From contig CAWIHA010000018.1 of the NCBI GenBank assembly GCA_963835855.1, positions 1 through 64,000 of the forward strand: 64,000 bases of DNA. The letters run 5' to 3'. Below the pieces are notes generated by a model that ran no database searches, was not told the DNA's origin, and was given only the letters and a program-made list of their open reading frames with translations. Position numbers and translations under genes: made by a program. Positions 17,495 through 27,365 of this stretch are shown one piece after another. Position 1 is the first letter of the stretch. Every line of letters starts with the position of its first letter. Origin of the DNA: CAWIHA01 sp963835855 (lineage in GTDB: Bacteria > Acidobacteriota > Terriglobia > Bryobacterales > Bryobacteraceae).

Positions 17495-19203
17495 TTGCTG
17501 GCCGGCTGCCCGGCGGGTTGTCCCGGGCTGAGGTAGTCGATGGTAGCCACTTCGCCGGCGGCGCCCAGCTTGGCGTCGCTGTTTGGGAAATACTCGATGG
17601 CGACTTCACGCGGTGAGCGCGCGACGCCGCAGCCAAGAGAGAGCTTGCCGCCGCTGACGACAACCACCTTGCCCGGATCGTGGATCGTGAGGCGCGTGAG
17701 CTTGCGGCCGGGCGACTCGATAACGAGCCGGGTCACGCCGCCGAGGCAATCCACCTGGACCAGCCGCCCCTGGAGTTTTCCCGAGGGCGCCGGCCCATCC
17801 CACCAGGCCTCGAGCTTGCGGCCCGGCGGCGGTGCGGGCTGCCCGCGGTTGGCTCGCTCCTCGGCCGCGTGGATTTCAGCCAGCGCCGCATCTTTGATGC
17901 GCTGCAAATTGCGCTGCCGCTCTTCCTCGGCGCGCTTCCGCTCCGCCGCCTCGAATTCCAAGCGCCGGTCTGTGAAGTCCTGGTCCGCCGCACGGATCTC
18001 GTCGCGTTCCGCGTCGCTCGCCGCGGCCTTTTCGGCAGCGGTCCAGGCCTTCGCCGCTTCCGGGTGCTTGTTCTGCGCCATATCGGCTTCGGCCAGGGCG
18101 CGCCAGCGGCTGGCGTTGCGCGGATCGAGCCTCGCCGCCGCCTCGAGCTCTTGCAGTTTCTTGGCCGGGTTCAGAACGAGCGCCGCGAACAAGGCATGCG
18201 GCTCCGCCCAGTTCGGGTTCAGTGCTATGGCCTTTTCGAGCGCCGCGATCGCTTTGATTTTCTCGGGCTCAAGCCGGGCGTATTCGAACGAGACGCGCGC
18301 GCTTTGGCTGCCGCCATCGAACGAGCTGGTGAATTCCCGGCGGGCATCCGCTGTGCGGCCTTCGCGCAATGCCACGAATCCGAGCCCTTCCTGCGCTTCG
18401 GCCGGCGCTGTCTTCAGGAGCGCCTCGTAAGCGGCGCGTCCATCGCCCTGCACAAACTCCAGATCCGCCAGAGCGATCTGCGGCAGCGGCGGCTCCGCCG
18501 GCCTCACGAAGAGGTCCCGGCGCGGGTCGATCGGCCGTCCCGAGACGATCGCTGTCGGGAAGGCGCCCGCCGCGAAGTACGCCGCGGCGAGCCTGTCGAT
18601 CTCCGCCGGCGTCTTGCCGAACGCGTTGCGGAACGCCGCCTCGGGATCGGCGCCGTGCTGGAGGTTGTACAGAAGCACGCGGAGCTTACCCGAGTAGTTC
18701 GGGTCGATTTCGAGCAGGTGAATGCGCGCCCAATCGAGCGTCCGCCCGGCAGCCGGCAGCGGGCGTCCCAGCGTGACTTCTGGACCGCTTGCTTCCGCCG
18801 TCGAATAGAAATCGGCCAAGCCGGCTTCGATGCCCGCGGGCATACGGCCCGCGTTCGCTTGGATCAGCATCTCCAGGCATTGGCGAAGCCAGTCGCGCGG
18901 AAGCGGCGCATTCGCGGCTACTGAGCCGGTGTACGTGTTGCGGCTCAATGCGAGCGGCGTCGCTCGCCCGCTCTTGAGCGCCAGAATCCGGACCGGCCAG
19001 GTGGTCTTCAGGCCAGGATTGCCCAGAGCCGTCCCGAGCAGGTAGCGGAGCTGCTCGAGCTCGTTCAGGATCTCGCGTCCGCTGCGATCACCCGCGTTGC
19101 TCAGCACCTGAAACGGCCCCGAGCGCAGCTCGATCCAGCGATCCTCCGCCCGCGCGAACACCGAAATCAATAGCAGCGCCCCGAGCGCCAGGAACCTCGG
19201 CAT
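17491..19203 (-). CDS. Secreted TPR-containing protein
   Basis: 570 residues from the ATG at 19203, which gives a clean signal peptide (MPRFLALGALLLISVFARA); the frame extends to 19314. The N-terminal half (WIELRSGPFQVLSNAGDRSG, IEAGLADFYS, LHLLEIDPNYSG-like segments) resembles DUF1570-type peptidase-like domains, but no HExxH is visible. A middle part has TPR-like helices (ALEKAIALNPNWAEPHALF, RLDPRNASRWRALAEADMAQ). A charged coiled coil (RLEFEAAERKRAEEERQRNL) precedes a C-terminal beta domain. It is translationally coupled to the RimI-like gene. Function unknown. Confidence 0.8.
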   Translation of the reverse strand: MPRFLALGALLLISVFARAEDRWIELRSGPFQVLSNAGDRSGREILNELEQLRYLLGTALGNPGLKTTWPVRILALKSGRATPLALSRNTYTGSVAANAPLPRDWLRQCLEMLIQANAGRMPAGIEAGLADFYSTAEASGPEVTLGRPLPAAGRTLDWARIHLLEIDPNYSGKLRVLLYNLQHGADPEAAFRNAFGKTPAEIDRLAAAYFAAGAFPTAIVSGRPIDPRRDLFVRPAEPPLPQIALADLEFVQGDGRAAYEALLKTAPAEAQEGLGFVALREGRTADARREFTSSFDGGSQSARVSFEYARLEPEKIKAIAALEKAIALNPNWAEPHALFAALVLNPAKKLQELEAAARLDPRNASRWRALAEADMAQNKHPEAAKAWTAAEKAAASDAERDEIRAADQDFTDRRLEFEAAERKRAEEERQRNLQRIKDAALAEIHAAEERANRGQPAPPPGRKLEAWWDGPAPSGKLQGRLVQVDCLGGVTRLVIESPGRKLTRLTIHDPGKVVVVSGGKLSLGCGVARSPREVAIEYFPNSDAKLGAAGEVATIDYLSPGQPAGQPASK

Positions 19204-19420
19204 TTCTAAAACATGATAGCGCCTGGCAGTTCGGCGGGCGCGCGTAGGACTTGCAAACGCCCACGCCCGCATGAAGCACCCACTTCGGAAACTGACCCGC
19301 CCCCCAGCCGCCACACAAAATCGCTCAGCCTGAACCGCCCCCTTTCTTCACGGATGGAATGAAAATCGGGCGCATCAAGTTAGCGCATTCAAGCCCGACG
19401 CATCAAGCCGTTCGGGCGTT

Positions 19421-19612
19421 TCAGTTGCCCTCCGCTGTGTGTCCGGCAACCTGCGCAGCATACCAGACGACTTTCAGAGCATGCCTGACGGCTTCTCCTA
19501 TGTTGCCGCTAGCCGCCGCTGCTGCTGCTTGCGAGGCATGTTCGCTCACTTTGTCGGCAGCCTCTTTTGAATCGTTGGTAATTTTCGTTCCATAATCGGG
19601 TTCGTCGGCCAT
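19421..19612 (-). CDS. Small hypothetical protein, Ala-rich helical
   Basis: 63 residues: an acidic N-terminus (ADEPDYGTKITNDSKEAAD) followed by an amphipathic Ala-rich helix and HALKVVWYAAQVAGHTAEG. I chose the ATG at 19612 because GAGAGGTG lies at proper distance; a GTG at 19621 is the alternative. No family recognised. Supported by the ribosome binding site and ordered composition only. Confidence 0.5.
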   Translation of the reverse strand: MADEPDYGTKITNDSKEAADKVSEHASQAAAAAASGNIGEAVRHALKVVWYAAQVAGHTAEGN

Positions 19613-19939
19613 AAAATTCACCTCTCGGAAAACGTCTCCCGTGTTGGCAGATCCGCGTTACGGTGGGTTAAGTTTACGCGCCGCGGCCGCTCGCCACGGA
19701 CCACCTTGTTGATCCGTGCCCGGATGAGACAGCACTGGCCCTTCCGGGGCCCGCTGGAGTTGCTCGGGATGGAAGGGAGCGCATTCGCTCTCCCGTTGCT
19801 CGCGGACGGACACAGCAGCCCTCAATTTGCATAATCAGCCTGCGGGCGTACAAAATGTTAATTGCCACGGAATTGTTCGGGGTCGCATCGCCGGACTGCC
19901 TTTCACTTCATCGATGGACCCGAAAGCTCATAGTTTCCA
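19613..19939. other. Intergenic region with one copy of a 22-base repeat
   Basis: No convincing gene. It contains the left copy of the 22-base direct repeat (19681-19702) and presumably the promoter of the ClC gene. No Shine-Dalgarno sequence is obvious ahead of the ATG at 19940. Confidence 0.5.
19681..19702 (+). repeat. 22-base direct repeat, left copy
   Basis: Begins CCGCGGCCGC and ends CCACGGACC, identical to 22843-22864. The two copies bracket the ClC/TPR gene pair at a distance of about 3.16 kb. No terminal inverted repeats or transposase gene accompany them. Confidence 0.7.
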
Positions 19940-22117
19940 ATGTCCTTCAAAGACCGCTTGGCTAGCTGGGCCAGCGCAGAGCGCCTCAGACAGCACGAAG
20001 ACAAAGTCCTTCTGGTCTTGACGCTTGTGATCGGGGCCATCGTGGGCCTGGTCATCGCATCCTTCATCCTCGTCACGGAGAATCTCGGCGCACGCATGTA
20101 TCCCGCCGGCGGCGCGGCATGGCGGCGCCTCACCATACCGGTTCTGGGTGCGTTGCTAACCGGTGTGCTGCTGTACAAGTACGCTCCGAATGCGCGTGGC
20201 AGCGGCATCCCACAGACCAAGGCCGCTCTGTTTCTTCATAACGGATTTATCCGGTGGCGCACGGTGCTAGGAAAGTTCGGTCTCTCTTCCGTCTCTCTCG
20301 CCAGCGGTATTTCACTTGGCCGCGAAGGTCCGTCGGTGCAGGTTGGCGCCGGCATCGCGTCGGTTTTGGGGCGCAGGCTGGGTCTGGGGCCGAGTAAGGT
20401 CAGAGCGCTGGTCCCTGTTGGAGCTTCGGCGGCGCTCGCGGCCGCCTTCAACACACCGGTTGCGGCCGTGCTTTTCACGCTCGAAGAAGTTATGGGAGAT
20501 ATGCACGCCCCGGTGCTGGGCTCCATCGTGTTGAGTTCGGCTACTTCATGGATCGTTTTGCATCTGGTGCTGGGCGATGAGCCGCTGTTCCATGTGCCGC
20601 CATACCAGCTCGTGCATCCCCTGGAATTTCTGGTGTATGCAGCCTTGGGTGTCGTCGGCGGTCTGGTGTCGGTGTGCTTCGTCAAACTGCTGCTATGGCA
20701 GCGCAAGTACTTTCTTCGAATGCCGCCATTGGGACAAGCGTTGCAGCCGGTTGCCGGCGGGCTGTTAGTCGGAGTGTTGGGCTGGTTCGTGCCGGAGGTG
20801 ATGGGTGTCGGGTACAGCCATGTGAGCCGGGCGCTGAATAGTCAGCTGCCGCTGCGCCTGATGATACTCCTCGTGGTGTTGAAGTTGGTCGCCACGGCCA
20901 CCTGCTACGCGTCGGGAAACGCAGGGGGCATTTTTGGCCCAGCCCTGTTCCTCGGCGCCATGATGGGCGGAGCGGTGGGCGGCACTGCCCATGCACTTCT
21001 GCCGGATTACACAGGCAGCGCCGGCGCCTATGCTTTGGTCGGTATGGGTGCGGCCTTCGCCGGCATCGTACGCGTCCCTTTGACCTCCGTGATCATGATA
21101 TTTGAAGTCACGCGAGATTACTCTATCATCGTCCCGTTGATGATCGCGAACCTCATCAGCTTCTTTATTTCGCAGCGGTGGCAGCGTGAGCCGATTTATG
21201 AGGCGCTCCAGCACCAGGACGGAATTCACCTGCCGGCGGGAGGCCGCGACCGGGAAGTCCCGTTGCTGGTAAAGGACGCTGCCCGGACGCCACAGGAAGT
21301 GCTTCTCATGAGTACTGTGCTGGCACAGGCCCTGCAGAACTGGAACCGGGAGTTGAACGCCTGGCCTGTGGCCGATGAGGACGGGCTCATCGGCATGTTG
21401 CGGATCAGCGAGCTGGAGAAGACAGTTCGAGAGGGCCATGGCGACTGGACGGTGGCTGACTTGTTGCCGATGAGCCAGCCGGTCGAGTCCCTCACCGCCG
21501 GGAATTTCCCTCACGTTCACCAGGACCACCCGCTTGACACGGCTCTTCGGCGGATGTCGGAGGGGAAGATGAATATCTTGCCCGTGGTGAGCCGCGACAA
21601 CGTGCGCCAACTCAAAGGCATCATCACGAGGCGCGACATCCTCGAGGCCTACGAATCGGCGGGGAACCGGAGAAGACCTGCGGAAGCTGAGTCCGAACGC
21701 ACCGTGGCCCCCGGCGCTCTCCTTGCGGGCGTGGCTGCCAGTGACTCTCGGCATCCTGATATTGATCGGCTTTCTGACCTACTCTTACCGCGCCGAGCGG
21801 CAAGCGAGGGCTCTGCGGGACTATCAGACGGGGAACACGCTCCTCGAGCAGGATCGAATCGCGGAAGCTATCCAACAATATCGAGGCGCGCTCTCGATTT
21901 CACGGAACAACGGCGATTACCGGCTTGCACTTGGCTTGGCGCTTGTGAAAGCGCGCCGCTTCAACGAAGCCGGGATCTACTTGCAACAACTCCTCAAGGC
22001 CGACCCTGGCAACGGGCGGGCCAATCTCGGGATGGCTCAAATTGCGGCCGCACAAGGGAGGGTTCGGGACGCAGTTACGTATTATCATCGGGCGATTTAC
22101 GGCGCATGGCCGGGTAG
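19940..22117 (+). CDS. ClC family chloride channel/transporter with CBS domains; C-terminal end runs into the next gene
   Basis: The frame codes for 725 residues. The ClC core is clear: GSGIPQ (about 74-79), GREGPSVQ (gating Glu), ALAAAFNTPVAAVLFTLEE and GIFGPALFLGAMMGG. A pair of CBS-type segments follows (DEDGLIGMLRISELEK ... NILPVVSRDNVRQLKGIITRRDI). Homology ends near residue 575 at LEAYESAG. The last 130 or so codons (to 22117) overlap the TPR gene in another frame and look noncoding, so the true stop has probably been lost by a small indel near 21660-21720. The protein moves chloride (or fluoride/H+) across the inner membrane; CBS domains usually gate by nucleotide binding. Confidence 0.88.
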   Translation: MSFKDRLASWASAERLRQHEDKVLLVLTLVIGAIVGLVIASFILVTENLGARMYPAGGAAWRRLTIPVLGALLTGVLLYKYAPNARGSGIPQTKAALFLHNGFIRWRTVLGKFGLSSVSLASGISLGREGPSVQVGAGIASVLGRRLGLGPSKVRALVPVGASAALAAAFNTPVAAVLFTLEEVMGDMHAPVLGSIVLSSATSWIVLHLVLGDEPLFHVPPYQLVHPLEFLVYAALGVVGGLVSVCFVKLLLWQRKYFLRMPPLGQALQPVAGGLLVGVLGWFVPEVMGVGYSHVSRALNSQLPLRLMILLVVLKLVATATCYASGNAGGIFGPALFLGAMMGGAVGGTAHALLPDYTGSAGAYALVGMGAAFAGIVRVPLTSVIMIFEVTRDYSIIVPLMIANLISFFISQRWQREPIYEALQHQDGIHLPAGGRDREVPLLVKDAARTPQEVLLMSTVLAQALQNWNRELNAWPVADEDGLIGMLRISELEKTVREGHGDWTVADLLPMSQPVESLTAGNFPHVHQDHPLDTALRRMSEGKMNILPVVSRDNVRQLKGIITRRDILEAYESAGNRRRPAEAESERTVAPGALLAGVAASDSRHPDIDRLSDLLLPRRAASEGSAGLSDGEHAPRAGSNRGSYPTISRRALDFTEQRRLPACTWLGACESAPLQRSRDLLATTPQGRPWQRAGQSRDGSNCGRTREGSGRSYVLSSGDLRRMAG

Positions 22118-22796
22118 CGCCCGCGATGAACGCGTTCAGGCTCGCTTCGAGCTCGTGGATTTCCTGGTAAAGAGCGGCCAGCGAAAACAGGCTCTGTCGG
22201 AACTGCTGGCGCTGGCGGAGCAGGGTCCGAACAGTCCCGACGTGCAGAAACATGTAGGCCGCCTGCTGTTGGAGCTCGGCTCAGCGCGGCACGCCGCTGA
22301 CATGTTTCACGAGGTCCTCCACGAGAATGACCGCGATGCGGAAGCGTCCGCCGGTCTGGGTGAGGCGGAATTTGCCCTGGGGAACTACCGGCTGGCTCAA
22401 CGCGCATTTGAAGACTCGCTCCAATGGAACCCAAACGAGGAGAGCGTAAAACAGCGTCTGCAGGTCTCGAATGAGATCCTCTCGCTTGATCCCACGTTGC
22501 GGGGGCTGAGTTCGAAAGAGCGGTACCGCAGGAGCATGCGTGTGCTGAATCAGGCCCACGACACGCTACAGCGCTGCGTTGACACGCATGAGAACACAGC
22601 CACACCGGAAGTGCACCAGTTGCTGGCCAGGGCGCAGAAGGCGATCCGGCGCCGGCCAAGCTCGGACCTCAGCGACGCCACGCAGGATAATGTGTCGCTG
22701 GCGGAACAATTGTGGACCACGCGCGCCCGCATCTGCGGCCCTGCCAGCGCCGCTGACGAAGCGCTGGATCGCGTGCTCACTCCGGCCGCGAAGTAG
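21723..22796 (+). CDS. Membrane-anchored TPR protein
   Basis: 357 residues from a TTG: a membrane segment near the start (LPVTLGILILIGFLTYSY), then TPR units (ALRDYQTGNTLLEQDRIAEA, DYRLALGLALVKARRFNEAG, AEASAGLGEAEFALGNYRLA). The frame is open upstream to 21591 without ATG/GTG/TTG and looks coding from about 21663 (DLRKLSPNAPWPPAL), so the real start may lie upstream and be hidden by the same indel that extended the ClC frame. As read, it overlaps the ClC frame by 395 bases. PEP-CTERM/exosortase-type TPR proteins look like this, but no partner is near. Confidence 0.75.
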   Translation: MRAWLPVTLGILILIGFLTYSYRAERQARALRDYQTGNTLLEQDRIAEAIQQYRGALSISRNNGDYRLALGLALVKARRFNEAGIYLQQLLKADPGNGRANLGMAQIAAAQGRVRDAVTYYHRAIYGAWPGSARDERVQARFELVDFLVKSGQRKQALSELLALAEQGPNSPDVQKHVGRLLLELGSARHAADMFHEVLHENDRDAEASAGLGEAEFALGNYRLAQRAFEDSLQWNPNEESVKQRLQVSNEILSLDPTLRGLSSKERYRRSMRVLNQAHDTLQRCVDTHENTATPEVHQLLARAQKAIRRRPSSDLSDATQDNVSLAEQLWTTRARICGPASAADEALDRVLTPAAK

Positions 22797-22842
22797 CCCG
22801 GCGGGCTGTCGATTTTAAGCTGCCTGGACGTTTCAGCTACCT

Positions 22843-22864
22843 CCGCGGCCGCTCGCCACGGACC
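22843..22864 (+). repeat. 22-base direct repeat, right copy
   Basis: Identical to 19681-19702. It lies 46 bases after the TPR gene stop and 66 bases before the FAH-family gene. It contains the eight-base palindrome GCGGCCGC. Confidence 0.7.
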
Positions 22865-22930
22865 GGCTTGATAGAATAGTCGCTCTCCGCCGGTGCGCAT
22901 GAGGCGCAGGGCGCGGCGGGCCGTTTCTAT

Positions 22931-23779
22931 ATGCGATTCGTTACTTTCGAACGAACCGGCGGCGTTCGTGAGCCGGGCATCGTTGTTGAAGACTCGGTGA
23001 TCGGCCTCGGGGAGGCCGGATTCCCCGATTTGCTGGCCGTCATTGCCGGGGGTGCTGAAGCACGCGCCCGGATTGAAAACTGGATGCCGCGCGCGCCACG
23101 GACGCCACGCTCTTCCATCACCCTTCGCGCACCGATCCCACGCCCGCCAAAGCTCATCTGCGTGGGCCTGAACTACCTGGATCACGCCGCCGAAACGAAG
23201 GTGGAGGTCCCGAAGGTGCCCACCATCTTCGCAAAGTTCCCCACCGCGGTGATCGGCCCGGGGGAGGCCATCGTACTCCCCAAATCGTCCGCTAAGCCGG
23301 ATTACGAGGCGGAGCTGGCGTTCGTCATCGGCCACGGCGGGCGGCATATCCAGGCCGAGCGCTGGCGTGAGCACGTCTTTGGCTATACGAATTTCAATGA
23401 TGTGAGCGCACGCGACTACCAGATGGCTACAAGCCAGTGGACCATGGGCAAGAGCTTCGACACGTTCGCGCCGATGGGCCCGTGGATCGTGAGTGCGGAC
23501 GAAATCGCCGATCCCCACACGCTCGACATCGGGTTGGCCGTCAACGGCGAAGTGCTGCAATCATCCAACACCCGGCACATGGTGTTCCGTATCCCCGAGC
23601 TGATTGCTTTCCTATCGAGTGTCTTCACGCTGGAGCCAGGCGACGTTGTTGCGACCGGCACCCCGAGCGGCGTCGGATTTGCCCGCACGCCACCGCGCTA
23701 CTTGAAAGGGGGCGATGAGGTCATCGTCGAAATTAACGGTATAGGCGAGTTGCGCAACCCAGTACGTGCCGAAGCCTAA
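22931..23779 (+). CDS. Fumarylacetoacetate hydrolase (FAH) family protein
   Basis: 282 residues. Family signatures: KLICVGLNYLDHAAE, the metal-binding region YEAELAFVIG with a downstream DVSARDYQ, WTMGKSFDTFAPMGPW, and GDVVATGTPSGVGF near the C-terminus. The family includes ureidoglycolate lyase, acylpyruvases and 2-hydroxyhepta-2,4-diene-1,7-dioate isomerases, all acting on beta-dicarbonyl-type acids with Mg2+. The exact substrate cannot be set from sequence. No pathway genes are adjacent. Confidence 0.9.
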   Translation: MRFVTFERTGGVREPGIVVEDSVIGLGEAGFPDLLAVIAGGAEARARIENWMPRAPRTPRSSITLRAPIPRPPKLICVGLNYLDHAAETKVEVPKVPTIFAKFPTAVIGPGEAIVLPKSSAKPDYEAELAFVIGHGGRHIQAERWREHVFGYTNFNDVSARDYQMATSQWTMGKSFDTFAPMGPWIVSADEIADPHTLDIGLAVNGEVLQSSNTRHMVFRIPELIAFLSSVFTLEPGDVVATGTPSGVGFARTPPRYLKGGDEVIVEINGIGELRNPVRAEA

Positions 23780-23969
23780 GCGCCTCAAGACACGCCGTAA
23801 GCGCGCCAAAACCTCATATCAGTAATAAGAGTCCTGATGGTACTAAGGCCGCCAATGCTAACGAATTGGTACTCCCAAATGGATACACTCTAGCCCCGCT
23901 GCATTATACTGGTCGAATCGTAGGGCTTGCCACGGTTTCAGTGCGCGCCCGCGCCGGCAGGACATCGGT

Positions 23970-25022
23970 ATGAGACTTGGCGCAACGGGCATTTTTAACT
24001 CGGCTCCCGAGCCGGCTCGACCGGCTGCTCAAGCATCAGAACTCCGCATCAGATCCCTTGAAATTTCCTGGCAATTCTACAGTGAACTCGCTGAAGCTCT
24101 GTTCCACTTGGGGCGGCGCCAGGACTCGCTGAAGTACGCGGCACGCGCCGTCGAGGAAGCCAAAGAATTCGGGCCGCACGACCCGCGGCTCGCGAAAAGT
24201 CTGAATGCACTTGGGTTGCTGCAATGCTACGCCGGCAACTACCCCGAGGCTGAGCACCACCTCAAGCGGGCTGTGGGCATCAATCTGAAGGCCCTCGGGC
24301 CGGACCACCCGGACATCGCGACCTGCCTGTTCAACCTCGCTGGGGCTTACAAGTTGCAATCGAAGTGGGGTGAGGCGGAAGTCGAATACGAGCGCGCGCT
24401 CGCGATCACAGAGCGGATACTTGGTCCGCAGCACCCGGATGTGGCGCTCGCCCTCGACATGCTCGGGGAAGTTCACATGGCGCTCGGCCGCCGCCTGCCC
24501 GCGCTGTTCGCGCTGCGGCGTGCGCTGGCCATCAAGGAGAGTGCGCTGGGGCGTGAGGACTGGAGCACAGCGGTCACGCTGGGCAAACTCGGCGAGATCT
24601 ACCTGTCCGAGGGGAGGTACAACGAGGCCGAACCGTTCCTCTGGCGTGCGCTCACGATCAAGGAGAATGTCGTCGGCAAGGACGACCCGAGCCTGGCCAA
24701 CGACCTGAAACGACTGGCGCACGTCTACGCCGCGCAACAGAAGTACGTGCAGGCCGAATTGCTGGCAACCCGTTCCGTGTCGATGCTCGAGCGTGCACTC
24801 GGACGGAACCACCCCGAAATCGTTCCCACCTTGCGCCATCTTGCGAAAATGTACCGCGACCAGGGGCGCCTCACCGAGGCGAGGCGATTGCTCGAAGTCT
24901 CGCTCGCCATTCTCCACGAGGCGGCCGGGCCGCTGCATCCCGAAACGGCCGTCACGCTGGAGTTCTACTCCGAGATATTGCGGGTGCTCGATCTGAACGC
25001 AAGTCGCGCTGCTGGCGCATGA
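23970..25022 (+). CDS. TPR repeat protein, kinesin-light-chain-like
   Basis: 350 residues made of about six 42-residue TPR units of the TPR_10/TPR_12 type, with recurring H/DP-x-x-A-x-x-L-x-x-L-A and Y-x-E-A-E-x-x-x-x-R-A-L-x-I-x-E (for example HPDIATCLFNLAGAYKLQSK and YNEAEPFLWRALTIKE). No signal peptide, so probably cytoplasmic. Likely a protein-interaction scaffold. The stop precedes the thiG ATG by 45 bases. Confidence 0.85.
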   Translation: MRLGATGIFNSAPEPARPAAQASELRIRSLEISWQFYSELAEALFHLGRRQDSLKYAARAVEEAKEFGPHDPRLAKSLNALGLLQCYAGNYPEAEHHLKRAVGINLKALGPDHPDIATCLFNLAGAYKLQSKWGEAEVEYERALAITERILGPQHPDVALALDMLGEVHMALGRRLPALFALRRALAIKESALGREDWSTAVTLGKLGEIYLSEGRYNEAEPFLWRALTIKENVVGKDDPSLANDLKRLAHVYAAQQKYVQAELLATRSVSMLERALGRNHPEIVPTLRHLAKMYRDQGRLTEARRLLEVSLAILHEAAGPLHPETAVTLEFYSEILRVLDLNASRAAGA

Positions 25023-25067
25023 GTGCGCCGGCGCGCGGCCGCAACACCCAAGTCTAAAATAGGAGCT

Positions 25068-25844
25068 ATGCCTGACACACTCAGAATCGCCGGGCGGGAA
25101 TTTCATTCGCGCCTGATTGTGGGCACGGGGAAATACCGCACCTACCAAGAAATGGCCCGATGCCACGAGGCTTCCGGAGCCGAGATAGTGACGGTGGCCA
25201 TCCGCCGCGTCAACCTGACCGACCGGTCGAAGGAATCGCTGCTCGACTACATCGATCGCACGAAATTCTTCATCCTTCCGAACACCGCGGGATGCTACAC
25301 GGCGGGCGACGCCGTCCGCACAGCGCGGCTGGCGCGCGAAGTGGGGCTGTCGAACTGGATCAAGCTGGAAGTGATCGGCGACGAGAAGACGCTGTTCCCC
25401 GACAACGCCGGCCTGCTCGAAGCAACGCGCGTGCTGGTAGGGGAAGGTTTCGTCGTGATGCCATACACGAATGACGACCTGGTCAACGCGCGCAAGCTGA
25501 TCGACGCGGGCGCGGCGGTGGTGATGCCGCTCGCCGCGCCGATCGGCTCCGGCATGGGAATTCAGAACGCGACGAACCTGAGGATTCTGCGCGAGATGAT
25601 CGACCAAGTGCCGCTGATCGTCGATGCCGGCGTGGGTACGGCGTCCGACGCGGCCATCGCGATGGAGATGGGATTCGACGGCGTGCTGATGAACACGGCC
25701 ATTGCCGCCGCCGGCGACTCCGAGAAGATGGCGCGCGCGATGAAACTGGCGGTCGAAGCGGGCCGGCTCGCCTACGAGGGCGGGCGCATGCCAAAGAGTC
25801 TTTACGCCGCCGCGAGCAGCCCGGCGGCGGACGTCGTGCGGTAG
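25068..25844 (+). CDS. thiG: Thiazole synthase ThiG
   Basis: 258 residues from the ATG at 25068 (AGGAG at 25061-25065, unusually close). ThiG forms the thiazole phosphate ring of thiamine from DXP, dehydroglycine and ThiS thiocarboxylate. Visible: FHSRLIVGTGKY, VTVAIRRVNL, NTAGCYTAGDAVRTA, the Schiff-base lysine in WIKLEVIGD (K99), PIGSGMGI, and VDAGVGTASDAAIAMEMG with GVLMNTAIA. No thiS, thiO/thiH or thiE lies in the window, so its partners must be elsewhere. Converges on the fabF-like gene. Confidence 0.95.
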   Translation: MPDTLRIAGREFHSRLIVGTGKYRTYQEMARCHEASGAEIVTVAIRRVNLTDRSKESLLDYIDRTKFFILPNTAGCYTAGDAVRTARLAREVGLSNWIKLEVIGDEKTLFPDNAGLLEATRVLVGEGFVVMPYTNDDLVNARKLIDAGAAVVMPLAAPIGSGMGIQNATNLRILREMIDQVPLIVDAGVGTASDAAIAMEMGFDGVLMNTAIAAAGDSEKMARAMKLAVEAGRLAYEGGRMPKSLYAAASSPAADVVR

Positions 25845-25868
25845 CCCTGCTTCCGCGCGGTCGCGCTC

Positions 25869-27089
<1,221 letters not shown>

Positions 27090-27092
27090 GAC

Positions 27093-27365
27093 TCAGAACT
27101 TCGCCGGAAGGCTGCTTCCGGCCGGCCCGCTCGCAAGCAGATTTTGGAGCGCCTCGATCATCTGGCGCACGCCCCGAACTCCCTGCACTTCCTCGTCGGG
27201 AATGTTGATGTTGAACTCGTTTTCTAGGGCGAACAGGATGTTGATACCGTCCAGCGAATCGATCCCCAGCTCCTCAAACGTGCTGTCGAGCGTGATCCTC
27301 TCGGGAGGGATTTTCTGAGCGGCGGCGATCACCGCAATCACTCGCTGGGTCAGTTCTTCGGGCAT
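27093..27365 (-). CDS. Acyl carrier protein
   Basis: 90 residues, with the phosphopantetheine attachment motif GIDSLDGI (S37) after an acidic helix STFEELG, and typical helix II-III residues (ALENEFNINIPDEE). The C-terminal tail beyond residue 77 is longer than in FabC-type AcpP. It starts within the last 16 bases of the deacetylase gene and is followed directly by the KAS II gene. Probably a special-purpose carrier for the product of that synthase. Confidence 0.92.
   Translation of the reverse strand: MPEELTQRVIAVIAAAQKIPPERITLDSTFEELGIDSLDGINILFALENEFNINIPDEEVQGVRGVRQMIEALQNLLASGPAGSSLPAKF

Noticed and set aside
24036..25607. 523-residue open frame antisense to the TPR and thiG genes
   Set aside because: It is the shadow of two well-supported plus-strand genes; composition is His/Arg/Gln-rich without family motifs.
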